Both the position numbers and the translations under genes were made by a program. From assembly GCF_014268745.2 (NCBI RefSeq), contig NZ_JABWRB020000006.1, forward strand, positions 1-64,000: a DNA stretch of 64,000 bases. Direction: 5' to 3'. The notes under the pieces are model-generated. The model saw only the letters and a list, made by a program, of their open reading frames with translations. It did not search any database and was not told the origin of the DNA. Numbering within the stretch: position 1 is the first letter of the stretch; the number at the start of each line of letters is the position of its first letter. Of the stretch, positions 45,099 through 55,219 are shown piece by piece. Origin of the DNA: Pseudomonas zanjanensis (GTDB lineage: Bacteria; Pseudomonadota; Gammaproteobacteria; Pseudomonadales; Pseudomonadaceae).

Positions 45099-46010
45099 AT
45101 GAGTACTCCAACTACCGCGGTAGCAGTCGATCAAAGCCTGCTGTACCCGTCCCCGTACAAAGAATTCTGGCAGGCGTTTTCCCGCAACAAGGGCGCCGTC
45201 GCCGGGCTGATGTTCATGATCCTGATCGTGTTCTGCGCGATCTTCGCCCCGTGGGTCGCGCCGCATGACCCGAGCGAGCAATACCGCGATTTCCTGCTCA
45301 CGCCGCCGGCGTGGCTTGAAGGTGGGCAGATGCAGTTTCTGCTGGGCACCGACGAACTGGGCCGCGATCTGCTGTCGCGCCTGATCCAGGGCTCGCGGCT
45401 GTCGCTGCTGATCGGCTTGTCGTCGGTGGTGATGTCGTTGATTCCGGGCATCCTGCTGGGGCTGTTCGCCGGGTTCTTCCCGCGCATCCTCGGCCCGACC
45501 ATCATGCGCCTGATGGACATCATGCTGGCCCTGCCGTCGCTGCTGCTGGCCGTGGCGATCGTCGCCATCCTCGGCCCAGGCCTGATCAACACCGTGATCG
45601 CCATCGCCATCGTCTCGCTGCCGTCCTACGTGCGCCTGACCCGCGCCGCCGTGATGGGCGAACTGAACCGCGACTACGTGACCGCCGCCCGCCTGGCCGG
45701 CGCCGGCCTGCCGCGCCTGATGTTCATCACCGTGCTGCCCAACTGCATGGCACCGCTGATCGTCCAGGCGACCTTGAGCTTTTCCTCGGCGATCCTCGAC
45801 GCCGCCGCCCTCGGCTTCCTCGGCCTCGGCGTCCAGCCACCGACCCCTGAGTGGGGCACCATGCTGGCCTCGGCCCGCGACTACATCGAACGCGCCTGGT
45901 GGGTCGTGAGCCTGCCTGGCTTGACCATTTTGCTCAGCGTGCTGGCAATCAACCTGATGGGCGACGGGCTGCGCGATGCGCTGGACCCGAAACTCAAGAA
46001 TGCCGCCTGA
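45099..46010 (+). CDS. dppC: Dipeptide ABC transporter permease DppC
   Basis: This 303-residue inner-membrane partner of DppB has the OppC_N segment (FWQAFSRNKGAVAGLMFMILIV), the periplasmic loop FLLGTDELGRDLLSRLI and the EAA loop DYVTAARLAGAGLPRLMFITVLPN. The start at 45099 (MSTPTTAV) lies just after the dppB stop; a longer frame upstream overlaps dppB. Confidence 0.95.
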   Translation: MSTPTTAVAVDQSLLYPSPYKEFWQAFSRNKGAVAGLMFMILIVFCAIFAPWVAPHDPSEQYRDFLLTPPAWLEGGQMQFLLGTDELGRDLLSRLIQGSRLSLLIGLSSVVMSLIPGILLGLFAGFFPRILGPTIMRLMDIMLALPSLLLAVAIVAILGPGLINTVIAIAIVSLPSYVRLTRAAVMGELNRDYVTAARLAGAGLPRLMFITVLPNCMAPLIVQATLSFSSAILDAAALGFLGLGVQPPTPEWGTMLASARDYIERAWWVVSLPGLTILLSVLAINLMGDGLRDALDPKLKNAA

Positions 46011-46020
46011 GGAGATTCCC

Positions 46021-46989
46021 ATGTCACTGCTAGAAATCAAGAATCTCAACGTCCGCTTCGGCGACGCCACCGCCGTGCCGGTGGTCGACGGCCTCGACCT
46101 GAGCGTGGACAAAGGCGAAGTATTGGCGATCGTCGGCGAATCGGGCTCGGGTAAATCCGTGACCATGATGGCGCTGATGGGGCTGATCGAGCACCCTGGC
46201 ATCGTCACCGCCGATGCGCTGAACTTCGACGGCAAGAACATGCTCAAGCTGAGCAACCGCCAGCGTCGGCAGATCGTCGGCAAGGACCTGGCGATGGTCT
46301 TCCAGGACCCGATGACCGCGCTTAACCCCAGCTACACCGTGGGTTTCCAGATTGAAGAAGTGCTGCGCCTGCACCTGAGGATGTCTGGCAAAGCCGCGCG
46401 CAAACGCGCCATCGAATTGCTGGAAAAAGTCGAGATCCCCGGCGCCGCCAGCCGTATGGACGCCTACCCGCATCAACTGTCCGGCGGCATGAGCCAGCGC
46501 GTGGCGATTGCCATGGCGATTGCCGGCGAGCCGAAACTGTTGATCGCCGACGAACCGACCACCGCCCTGGACGTGACCATCCAGGCGCAGATCATGGATC
46601 TGCTGCTGGCCCTGCAAAAAGAGCAGAACATGGGCCTGGTGCTGATCACTCACGACTTGGCCGTCGTCGCTGAAACCGCCCAGCGCGTGTGCGTGATGTA
46701 CGCCGGTCAAGCCGTGGAAGTGGGCCAGGTGCCGGAGCTGTTCGACATTCCGGCCCACCCCTACAGCGAAGCGCTGCTGGCGGCGATTCCGGAGCACAGC
46801 ATGGGCGCCGAGCGCCTGGCGACGTTGCCGGGCATCGTCCCCGGTCGCTATGACCGTCCGCAAGGCTGCCTGCTCTCGCCGCGCTGCCCGTACGTGCAGG
46901 ACAACTGCCGTCAACAACGTCCGGGCCTCGATCCGAAATCCAACAGCCTCGCCCGCTGCTTCTACCCGCTGAACCAGGAGGTGGCGTGA
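46021..46989 (+). CDS. dppD: Dipeptide ABC transporter ATP-binding protein DppD
   Basis: This 322-residue ATPase has Walker A GESGSGKS (about residue 40), signature LSGGMSQRVAIAMAI and Walker B LLIADEPTTALD. The C-terminal oligo/dipeptide region (RPQGCLLSPRCPYVQDNCRQQRP) carries the cysteine pattern of the OppD/DppD family, which binds an iron-sulfur cluster in some members. It overlaps dppF by one base. Confidence 0.95.
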   Translation: MSLLEIKNLNVRFGDATAVPVVDGLDLSVDKGEVLAIVGESGSGKSVTMMALMGLIEHPGIVTADALNFDGKNMLKLSNRQRRQIVGKDLAMVFQDPMTALNPSYTVGFQIEEVLRLHLRMSGKAARKRAIELLEKVEIPGAASRMDAYPHQLSGGMSQRVAIAMAIAGEPKLLIADEPTTALDVTIQAQIMDLLLALQKEQNMGLVLITHDLAVVAETAQRVCVMYAGQAVEVGQVPELFDIPAHPYSEALLAAIPEHSMGAERLATLPGIVPGRYDRPQGCLLSPRCPYVQDNCRQQRPGLDPKSNSLARCFYPLNQEVA

Positions 46990-47969
46990 TGGCCGTCGTA
47001 CTTACCGCCCGTGACCTGACCCGTCATTACGAAGTGTCCCGTGGCATGTTCAAGGGCCATGCGACCGTGCGCGCCCTCAACGGCGTGTCATTCGAACTCG
47101 AAGCCGGCAAGACCCTGGCCGTGGTGGGTGAATCCGGTTGCGGCAAATCCACCCTCGCCCGGGCCCTGACGCTGATCGAAGAGCCGTCCGCCGGCTCCTT
47201 GAAAATCGCTGGCCAGGAAGTGGCCGGCGCCAACAAGGCCGAACGCAAGCAACTGCGCAAAGACGTGCAGATGGTCTTCCAGAGCCCTTACGCGTCCCTC
47301 AACCCGCGGCAGAAAATCGGTGATCAACTGGCCGAGCCACTGCTCATCAACACCAACCTGTCGGCCACCGAGCGGCGCGAGAAAGTCCAGGCGATGATGA
47401 AGCAGGTGGGCTTGCGTCCCGAGCATTACCAGCGCTACCCGCACATGTTCTCCGGCGGCCAGCGCCAGCGCATCGCCCTGGCCCGCGCCATGATGCTGCA
47501 ACCCAAGGTGCTGGTGGCGGACGAACCGACCTCGGCGCTGGACGTGTCGATCCAGGCCCAGGTGTTGAACCTGTTCATGGACCTGCAGCAGGAATTCAAC
47601 ACCGCCTACGTGTTCATTTCCCACAACCTGGCAGTGGTGCAACACGTCGCCGATGACGTGATGGTGATGTACCTCGGTCGCCCGGTGGAAATGGGCCCCA
47701 ACGAAAACATCTACAGCCGCCCGCTGCACCCGTACACCCAGGCGCTGCTGTCGGCCACCCCGACCATCCACCCGGACCCGAACAAGCCGAAGATAAAAAT
47801 CGTCGGCGAACTGCCCAACCCGCTCAACCCGCCGTCCGGCTGCGCTTTCCACAAGCGCTGCCCGTACGCGACCGAGCGTTGTAAAACTGAAGAACCGGCG
47901 TTGCGCCCGCTTGATAACCGTCTGGTGGCGTGTCACTACGCCGAGCGGTTCCTCGACGGCGCGGCGTAA
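46989..47969 (+). CDS. dppF: Dipeptide ABC transporter ATP-binding protein DppF
   Basis: This 326-residue second ATPase has Walker A GESGCGKST, signature FSGGQRQRIALARAM, Walker B VLVADEPTSALD and the C-terminal CAFHKRCPYATERC cysteine motif. AGGAGG lies seven bases before the ATG at 46989; a GTG one codon earlier is also open. It closes the operon and is followed by a REP pair and a bidirectional terminator. Confidence 0.95.
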   Translation: MAVVLTARDLTRHYEVSRGMFKGHATVRALNGVSFELEAGKTLAVVGESGCGKSTLARALTLIEEPSAGSLKIAGQEVAGANKAERKQLRKDVQMVFQSPYASLNPRQKIGDQLAEPLLINTNLSATERREKVQAMMKQVGLRPEHYQRYPHMFSGGQRQRIALARAMMLQPKVLVADEPTSALDVSIQAQVLNLFMDLQQEFNTAYVFISHNLAVVQHVADDVMVMYLGRPVEMGPNENIYSRPLHPYTQALLSATPTIHPDPNKPKIKIVGELPNPLNPPSGCAFHKRCPYATERCKTEEPALRPLDNRLVACHYAERFLDGAA

Positions 47970-48017
47970 GGCTAAAAGGCTAAAAGGCAGCAAAGCACTT
48001 AAGGCAGAAAAGCCCTT

Positions 48018-48105
48018 GTGGCGAGGGAGCTTGCTCCCGCTGGGCTGCGCAGCAGTCCCAAAAAGGGCCGCTACGCGCCCCAGCGGGAGCAAGCTCCCTC
48101 GCCAC
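48018..48105. repeat. REP pair, GTGGCGAGGGAGC type
   Basis: Inverted units lie immediately downstream of dppF and before the bidirectional terminator. Confidence 0.9.
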
Positions 48106-48112
48106 GGGCAAT

Positions 48113-48149
48113 AAAAAACCTCCAGTCCGATCAAGGCTGGAGGTTTTTT
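48113..48149. terminator. Bidirectional terminator between dppF and the small acidic-protein gene
   Basis: AAAAAACCTCCAG and CTGGAGGTTTTTT form a 13-bp stem with T-runs on both strands, serving the convergent dppF and 83-residue genes. Confidence 0.92.
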
Positions 48150-48161
48150 CATGTTGGATAT

Positions 48162-48413
48162 CTACGTCTGGCTATCGCCCTCTGCATCCTCATCGTCATC
48201 CGGCGTGTCGATTGGCGAACCATCATCATCCTCGCCATCATCCGGATCGCCTGCATCCGCATCGGTCGCGGCAAGCATCAACTCGCCCTGCACCTCCGAT
48301 CCGCTCGATGCATGTTTTTCATGCTCATCGCACTCGGCCCACGCAGCCGTAGAGCCTAAGGAAAGCATCACCAATACCTTTAGCAAAAACATCATGCGCA
48401 GCAGCTTATTCAT
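48162..48413 (-). CDS. Small exported protein with acidic tail
   Basis: I do not recognise a family. The 83-residue product has a clear signal peptide (MNKLLRMMFLLKVLVMLSLG, cleavage near AAWA-E, residue 26). The mature part of about 57 residues ends in a very acidic low-complexity tail (DADAGDPDDGEDDDGSPIDT then PDDDEDAEGD). AAGGA precedes the ATG at 48413 with eight-base spacing. The acidic, Gly/Pro-containing repeats could bind Ca2+ or other cations, but that is only a suggestion. An upstream extension of this frame (to 48623) overlaps a REP unit and is not credible. Confidence 0.7.
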   Translation of the reverse strand: MNKLLRMMFLLKVLVMLSLGSTAAWAECDEHEKHASSGSEVQGELMLAATDADAGDPDDGEDDDGSPIDTPDDDEDAEGDSQT

Positions 48414-48586
48414 AGCCCAATTCCTTCTTTGCGGGTAAAGCAGAGCCCGACGGCGCTCAAGAGAACCTATATATGAATAGCTCGGTTCACCAGATAAGAC
48501 GCCCCGGAAGAGCCAGAAATGCCGCCGTTCTACAGATTGGTTTCGAATAAGCCTTATCTCCAAACCAACTAACCACGCAAATCCCT

Positions 48587-48812
48587 GTGGGAAGCTAGCT
48601 TGCTCGCGATGACGTCGGCACATTCAACATCCAGGCAAGCCGACCCACCGCTATCGCGAGCAGGCTCGCTCCCACAGAGGGATCTGCGCCAAACACAAAT
48701 TTTCTGTGCTCTGAAGATCCAGTGTGGGAGCGAGCCTGCTCGCGATGACGGCGGCACATTCAACATCCTGGCAAGCTGACACTCCGCTATCGCGAGCAAG
48801 CTTTGCTCCCAC
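48587..48812. repeat. Two tandem REP pairs, GTGGGAGCGAGC type
   Basis: Pairs at 48587-48675 and 48723-48812 share interior sequence (GGCACATTCAACATCCNGGC). The first unit is altered (GGGAAGCTAGCTTGC) and the last carries AAGCTTTGCTCCC. They fill much of the 492-base gap 48414-48905, which holds no other supported gene. Confidence 0.88.
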
Positions 48813-48905
48813 AGTTACCTCACATAGTTCTTTAACGGGAGTTCGCATCCGCGCAAGGCCCCGCCTGCGCTATGGTAGGCCGAAACTCTTCAAAGGCTCC
48901 CCGAC

Positions 48906-49268
48906 ATGAATCTGTCGCAAACCCTGATGCAACTGGAACATAGCCTTTTGTCCCAAGACACACGGCGTGACGCAGCGGCAATCTCTCGCCTGATCGCCGA
49001 GGACTTCATCGAATTCGGCGCCAGCGGTAGCGTCTGGGCCAAGGCTCAGGTGGTCGAGCAGTTACCCCAACAACCCTTCACTCAACGCACCATCAGCGAG
49101 TTTTCAGCCAAACCGCTGTCGGAACACACCGTGTTGGTCACCTATCGTTGTCACAACCCGTCCGCCGATAGACAGTCATCCACCCACAGCCTGCGCAGTT
49201 CGATCTGGCGCAAGCGAGGTGAAGAATGGGAAATGATATTCCATCAGGGAACACCCATTCCCCAGTGA
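48906..49268 (+). CDS. DUF4440 (NTF2-like) protein
   Basis: This 120-residue SnoaL/NTF2-fold protein has the DUF4440 pattern: N-terminal helix (LMQLEHSLLSQDTRRDAAAISRLIAEDFIEFGASG) then beta strands ending SSIWRKRGEEWEMIFHQGTPI. Such proteins bind small ligands or act as orphan enzymes; no specific role is evident. The gene is single and followed by a terminator shared with prfC. Confidence 0.85.
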   Translation: MNLSQTLMQLEHSLLSQDTRRDAAAISRLIAEDFIEFGASGSVWAKAQVVEQLPQQPFTQRTISEFSAKPLSEHTVLVTYRCHNPSADRQSSTHSLRSSIWRKRGEEWEMIFHQGTPIPQ

Positions 49269-49301
49269 AACTGTCCATGCTCAAGACAAAGCGCAGGCCA
49301 T

Positions 49302-49333
49302 AAAAAACCCTGCAACTTTCGCAGCAGGGTTTT
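49302..49333. terminator. Bidirectional terminator between DUF4440 gene and prfC
   Basis: AAAAAACCCTGC and GCAGGGTTTT flank a 10-base loop in the gap between these convergent genes, with T-runs on both strands. Confidence 0.85.
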
Positions 49334-49352
49334 CGGTTTCAACGCTTGATGC

Positions 49353-50936
<1,584 letters not shown>

Positions 50937-51268
50937 GGGAAATCGCCTGGCAGGTGATTCAAAAAAGGGCGGCGATTATAGCTCAACTTGTGCCAGGAAC
51001 CGAACCGTTGAGCATATCCGGGGTGGCCAAATGCTGCCCCGCATGGGAACCTTTTGCCCGGTGGAGGCGTCCACCACCCTGATACGAGCAACCGTCAGGG
51101 CCTGAAAAATCAGCAAGTTAGCCTGACGAGGCTGCGCTCATGGCTCGCTTCGACGGTCGTTTTACCGGCTTCGAAAAGAGCTGCTTCTCGCGAACGTTTT
51201 CCCGGCAACCCGTGATGGTTTGCCGCCCGGGGAGGCGTGCGCCGACTGAAAGACAAAGGAGTCCGCCT
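50937..51268. other. Promoter region between prfC and osmoprotectant operon
   Basis: This 332-base divergent gap has no supported gene. It holds GAACCT-N17-TCCAC (51047-51074), reminiscent of an AlgU/RpoE-type promoter, overlapping a palindrome GGTGGA-GGCG-TCCACC, and an inverted repeat CGTCAGG/CCTGACG further down. A longer in-frame extension of the first permease (from 51140) is open but atypical in composition. Confidence 0.5.
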
Positions 51269-51985
51269 GTGGCTATCCGCTATGGCAAAGGGCTTATCGG
51301 GGGTGCGGTCGTCGTCGCCCTCCTGGCCCTGTTGGTCCACTGGATCGGCATCGATACGATCCAACGCTACCGCGACGATCTGCTGTTCTACCTGCAAGCG
51401 CACCTGATGCTTGTACTGGCTTCCATGTTGGCGGCCCTGATGGTCGGCATCCCCGCCGGCATCGCCCTTAGCCGCCCCGGCATGGTCGGGCGCGCCGAAC
51501 GCTTCATGCAAGTGTTCAACATCGGCAATACCGTGCCGCCCCTGGCTGTGCTGGCCATCGCCCTCGGCATCCTGGGCATCGGCAGCGGGCCCGCCATCTT
51601 CGCCCTGTTCCTCGCCTCGCTGTTGCCCATCGTACGCAACACCTATGAAGGCCTGAAAAACGTCCAGGGCTCCCTCAAGGAAGCCGCCGTCGGCATCGGC
51701 ATGACCCCGCGCCAGGTGCTGTGGAAAGTCGAACTGCCCAACGCCGTGCCGATCATCGTCGGTGGCGTGCGCGTAGCGTTGGCGATCAACGTCGGCACCG
51801 CCCCGCTGGCTTTCCTGATCGGTGCCAACAGCCTCGGCAGCCTGATCTTCCCTGGCATTGCCTTGAACAACCAGCCGCAATTGTTGCTCGGCGCCGCTTG
51901 CACGGCGCTGCTGGCATTGCTGCTCGACGGTCTGGTGACACTCGCCAGCCGCCTCTGGCTGGAACGTGGCTTGCGCCCGTCCTGA
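51269..51985 (+). CDS. Osmoprotectant ABC transporter permease (OpuCD/YehW-like)
   Basis: This 238-residue inner-membrane permease has about six membrane helices and a BPD_transp_1 EAA loop (NVQGSLKEAAVGIGMTPRQVLWKVELPNAVPII). It belongs to the glycine betaine/choline/carnitine (OpuB/OpuC/Yeh) group. Start is GTG at 51269, supported by AAAGGAG seven bases upstream. It leads a four-gene operon: permease, binding protein, permease, ATPase. Confidence 0.9.
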   Translation: MAIRYGKGLIGGAVVVALLALLVHWIGIDTIQRYRDDLLFYLQAHLMLVLASMLAALMVGIPAGIALSRPGMVGRAERFMQVFNIGNTVPPLAVLAIALGILGIGSGPAIFALFLASLLPIVRNTYEGLKNVQGSLKEAAVGIGMTPRQVLWKVELPNAVPIIVGGVRVALAINVGTAPLAFLIGANSLGSLIFPGIALNNQPQLLLGAACTALLALLLDGLVTLASRLWLERGLRPS

Positions 51986-52009
51986 GCCTGGCTGGATAAA
52001 GGAGTCGTT

Positions 52010-52912
52010 ATGAAGAAGTTGAGCTTGATCCTGGGCTGCCTGTTGCTGTTTGCAGGGTTTGCCCAAGCCGCAGAAAAACCGCTGATCCGCCTCGGCGCCC
52101 GGGTATTCACCGAGCAGACCTTACTGGCGGAAATCACCGCCCAATACCTGCGCAGCAAAGGCTACGACGCGCAGATTACCGGCGGCCTGGGCAGCAACCT
52201 GGCCCGCAGCGCCCATGAAACCGGGCAGTTGGACCTTCTGTGGGAATACACCGGCGTGTCATTGGTGGCCTACAACCATGTCACCGAGAAACTCGACAGC
52301 GCCCAGTCCTACGCTCGGGTGAAAGAACTCGACGCGAAAAAAGGCCTGGTCTGGCTCACGCCGTCGAAATTCAGCAACACCTACGCCTTGGCCCTGCCGG
52401 AAAAAGTCGCGAAGAAGTACCCGCAGATCAACTCCATCAGCCAGTTGAACACCGTTTTGCAGGCCGAGGCCGACGAGAACCATCTGGTGGCCCTGGACAC
52501 CGAGTTCGCCAATCGCTCCGACGGTCTGGCCGGCATGGTCGAACAGTACGACATGAACCTGACCCGCAAGAACATTCGGCAAATGGACGCGGGCCTGGTT
52601 TATACCGCCCTGCGCAACAGCCAAGTCTTCGCCGGCCTGGTCTACACCACCGACGGGCGCCTGAATGCGTTCAAATTGAAGCTGCTGGAAGACGACAAGC
52701 ATTACTTCCCCGACTACACCGCCGCGCCGGTGGTGCGCCAGGCATTCCTCGACGCGCACCCGCAGCTGGCCGCGCAGCTCAAGCCGCTGGCCGAACTGTT
52801 CGACGACGAAACCATGCGCCAGCTCAACGCCCGGGTGGACGTCGATCATGAAAGCCCTTCCGCCGTTGCCGCCGATTTCCTGCGCCAGCATTCGCTGCTC
52901 TCAACCCAATGA
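52010..52912 (+). CDS. Osmoprotectant-binding protein (OpuAC/OsmF-like)
   Basis: This 300-residue periplasmic protein has a signal peptide (MKKLSLILGCLLLFAGFAQAA) and an OpuAC fold: IRLGARVFTEQTLLAEITAQYL, GGLGSNLARSAHETGQLDLLWEYTGVS. It resembles YehZ/OsmF, which bind betaine-type compounds weakly and respond to osmotic or stationary stress. GGAG precedes the ATG. Confidence 0.9.
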   Translation: MKKLSLILGCLLLFAGFAQAAEKPLIRLGARVFTEQTLLAEITAQYLRSKGYDAQITGGLGSNLARSAHETGQLDLLWEYTGVSLVAYNHVTEKLDSAQSYARVKELDAKKGLVWLTPSKFSNTYALALPEKVAKKYPQINSISQLNTVLQAEADENHLVALDTEFANRSDGLAGMVEQYDMNLTRKNIRQMDAGLVYTALRNSQVFAGLVYTTDGRLNAFKLKLLEDDKHYFPDYTAAPVVRQAFLDAHPQLAAQLKPLAELFDDETMRQLNARVDVDHESPSAVAADFLRQHSLLSTQ

Positions 52913-52927
52913 CCTGGAGGAAAAGCC

Positions 52928-53581
52928 ATGGATTTTCTTGACGCCTTTTCCCATCTGGACTGGCCGCTGGTGCTGCACCTGACCTGGCAGCACATCACCC
53001 TGGTGGGCATCGCCGTGACCCTGGCGATTGTCATCGGTGTGCCACTGGGCATTTTCATGACCCGTTTCCCGGCGCTTGCCGGCCCTCTGCAAGCCAGCGC
53101 CACGGTGCTGCTGACGATCCCGTCAATCGCGCTGTTCGGCCTACTCTTGCCGTTCTACTCCAAGTTCGGCCAAGGCCTGGGGCCAATGCCGGCGATCACC
53201 GCGGTGTTTCTCTATTCGCTGTTGCCGATCATGCGCAACACCTACCTGGCCCTGACCGGCGTCGAACCGGGCATCCGTGAAGCCGCCCGCGGCATCGGCA
53301 TGACCTTCGGCCAGCGCCTGCGCATGGTCGAACTGCCCATCGCCGTGCCGGTGATCCTGGCCGGCGTGCGCACCGCCGTGGTGATGAACATCGGCGTCAT
53401 GACCATCGCCGCCACCATCGGCGCCGGTGGCCTGGGCGTGCTCATCCTCGCTTCCATCAGCCGCAGCGATATGTCGATGCTGATCGTCGGCGCCGTGCTG
53501 GTCAGCCTCCTGGCCATCTTCGCCGACCTGCTCCTGCAATGGCTGCAACGCTCGCTGACCCCAAAAGGATTACTGAAATGA
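52928..53581 (+). CDS. Osmoprotectant ABC transporter permease (OpuCB/YehY-like)
   Basis: This 217-residue second permease has about five to six helices and the EAA loop GVEPGIREAARGIGMTFGQRLRMVELPIAVPVI. It pairs with the first permease as a heterodimer. The stop overlaps the ATPase start (ATGA). Confidence 0.9.
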   Translation: MDFLDAFSHLDWPLVLHLTWQHITLVGIAVTLAIVIGVPLGIFMTRFPALAGPLQASATVLLTIPSIALFGLLLPFYSKFGQGLGPMPAITAVFLYSLLPIMRNTYLALTGVEPGIREAARGIGMTFGQRLRMVELPIAVPVILAGVRTAVVMNIGVMTIAATIGAGGLGVLILASISRSDMSMLIVGAVLVSLLAIFADLLLQWLQRSLTPKGLLK

Positions 53582-54735
53582 TCGAACTTCAAAACCTCAG
53601 CAAAACCTTCAAGAGCAACGGCAAGGATGTAAAAGCCGTGGACTCGGTGAACCTGACCGTCAACGAAGGCGAGATCTGCGTATTCCTCGGGCCGTCGGGC
53701 TGTGGCAAGAGCACCACGCTGAAGATGATCAACCGGCTGATCCCGCCGACCTCGGGCAAGGTCTTGATCAACGGCGAAGACACCACCGGCCTCGACGAAG
53801 TGACCCTGCGCCGCAACATCGGCTACGTGATCCAGCAGATCGGCCTGTTCCCGAACATGACCATCGAGGAAAACATCACCGTGGTTCCGCGCCTGCTCGG
53901 CTGGGATAAACAGAAGTGCCACGACCGCGCCCGCGAATTGATGAGCATGATCAAGCTCGAACCCAAGCAATACCTGCATCGCTATCCCCGGGAGTTGTCC
54001 GGCGGCCAGCAACAACGAATCGGCGTGATCCGCGCCCTGGCGGCCGATGCGCCGCTGCTGCTGATGGATGAACCGTTCGGCGCGGTCGACCCGATCAACC
54101 GCGAGATGATCCAGAACGAGTTCTTCGAGATGCAACGGGCGCTGAACAAGACCGTGATCATGGTCAGCCACGACATCGACGAGGCCATCAAGCTGGGGGA
54201 CAAGATCGCGATCTTCCGCGCTGGCAAGCTGGTGCAATGCGATCACCCGGACACGCTGCTGGCGCATCCGGCCGACGAGTTCGTCAGCAACTTCGTCGGT
54301 CAGGACAGCACGCTCAAGCGGCTGTTGCTGGTCAAGGCCGAAGACGCGGCGGACAACGCCCCGTCGGTCAGCCCCGAGACGCCGGTGGCCGAGGCGTTGG
54401 AACTGATGGACGAACACGACCGGCGCTACGTGGTGGTCACCTGTGCCGAGAACAAGGCCCTGGGTTACGTCCGCCGTCGCGACCTGCACCGCCAGACCGG
54501 CACGTGCGGACAATACCTGCGGGAATTCAACGCCACCGCCGCCTACGACGAACACCTGCGGATCCTGCTGTCGCGCATGTACGAGTTCAACCGCTCGTGG
54601 CTGCCGGTGCTGGACGCCGAGCGGGTGTTCCTTGGCGAAGTGACCCAGGAATCGATTGCCGAGTACTTGAGCTCCGGTAAGTCCCGTGGGGGCAAGACCA
54701 GTATTGTTTCGCCGGCTGAGACTGCGTCCGCCTAG
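53578..54735 (+). CDS. Osmoprotectant ABC transporter ATP-binding protein with CBS domains (OpuCA/YehX-like)
   Basis: This 385-residue protein combines an ATPase (Walker A GPSGCGKSTTLK, signature LSGGQQQRIGVIRAL, Walker B LLLMDEPFGAVD) with a C-terminal pair of CBS-like segments (SPETPVAEALELMDEHDRRYVVVT and SRMYEFNRSWLPVLDAERVFLGEVTQ). In OpuA-type importers the CBS module senses ionic strength through an anionic membrane surface. The ATG at 53578 overlaps the permease stop. Confidence 0.92.
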   Translation: MIELQNLSKTFKSNGKDVKAVDSVNLTVNEGEICVFLGPSGCGKSTTLKMINRLIPPTSGKVLINGEDTTGLDEVTLRRNIGYVIQQIGLFPNMTIEENITVVPRLLGWDKQKCHDRARELMSMIKLEPKQYLHRYPRELSGGQQQRIGVIRALAADAPLLLMDEPFGAVDPINREMIQNEFFEMQRALNKTVIMVSHDIDEAIKLGDKIAIFRAGKLVQCDHPDTLLAHPADEFVSNFVGQDSTLKRLLLVKAEDAADNAPSVSPETPVAEALELMDEHDRRYVVVTCAENKALGYVRRRDLHRQTGTCGQYLREFNATAAYDEHLRILLSRMYEFNRSWLPVLDAERVFLGEVTQESIAEYLSSGKSRGGKTSIVSPAETASA

Positions 54736-54753
54736 TCAACGGCGACTGCCATT

Positions 54754-54846
54754 GTGGCGAGGGAGCTTGCTCCCGCTGGGTCGCGCAGCGGCCCCAAAAA
54801 AGCGATGAGCGCTTCGCACTCAAGCGGGAGCAAGCTCCCTCGCCAC
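54754..54846. repeat. REP pair, GTGGCGAGGGAGC type
   Basis: Inverted units lie downstream of the osmoprotectant operon; the interior (AAAGCGATGAGCGCTTCGCA) is atypical. Confidence 0.88.
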
Positions 54847-54976
54847 AAAGGCAAAAGCCATATCGAGCAGGCTCGAATACCAATCCGGGGGAACATCAAC
54901 CTGTCACACCGGTCGGTTACATCATGAGCTGTCGCGGGCCGCACGACGGAGACGTGCAAAAACGCGACATTTTTAG

Positions 54977-55005
54977 TTGATCTCAGGCCCCTCACGCCCT
55001 AAAGT
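54977..55005 (+). promoter_or_regulatory. Candidate sigma-70 promoter upstream of speC
   Basis: TTGATC and TAAAGT are separated by exactly 17 bases, placing a start near 55012. The predicted transcript meets an intrinsic terminator at 55067-55101 before reaching speC. Confidence 0.5.
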
Positions 55006-55011
55006 TCGCGC

Positions 55012-55101
55012 CGAACGTCCATGCTGGAAACGATCCATCCGGCTCAAGTACTGACGACGAGACAGCAAGGCCAAGGGAATCAAGCGTCCCATGGCCTTTT
55101 T
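55012..55101 (+). ncRNA. Candidate small RNA or speC leader attenuator
   Basis: A promoter-like sequence about 90 bases upstream and a terminator at the end (GGCCAAGGGA paired with TCCCATGGCC, one A-A mismatch, then TTTTT) delimit this segment. Either a discrete transcript of about 90 nt is made, or transcription continues conditionally into speC. I do not recognise a known family. Confidence 0.4.
55067..55101 (+). terminator. Intrinsic terminator in the speC leader
   Basis: AAGGCCAAGGGA and TCCCATGGCCTT pair around an eight-base loop and are followed by TTTTTG. It is 119 bases before the speC ATG and 332 bases after the previous gene, so it does not serve an upstream gene in any obvious way. 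Confidence 0.7.
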
Positions 55102-55219
55102 GCTTTCGGCGACATGCCTTGGGAAGTAGGCGAACCAAAGTGGGGATACGGAGGACGTTCGCGAGGGTTGCTGCCCTCAAACCCATTGATCCTGATGTTT
55201 GCCAGTAGGAGTCCCAAGT

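Noticed and set aside
51140..51268. N-terminal extension of the first osmoprotectant permease from ATG 51140
   Set aside because: The extra 43 residues are Arg/Phe-rich and unlike permeases; AAAGGAG with ideal spacing marks GTG 51269 as the start.
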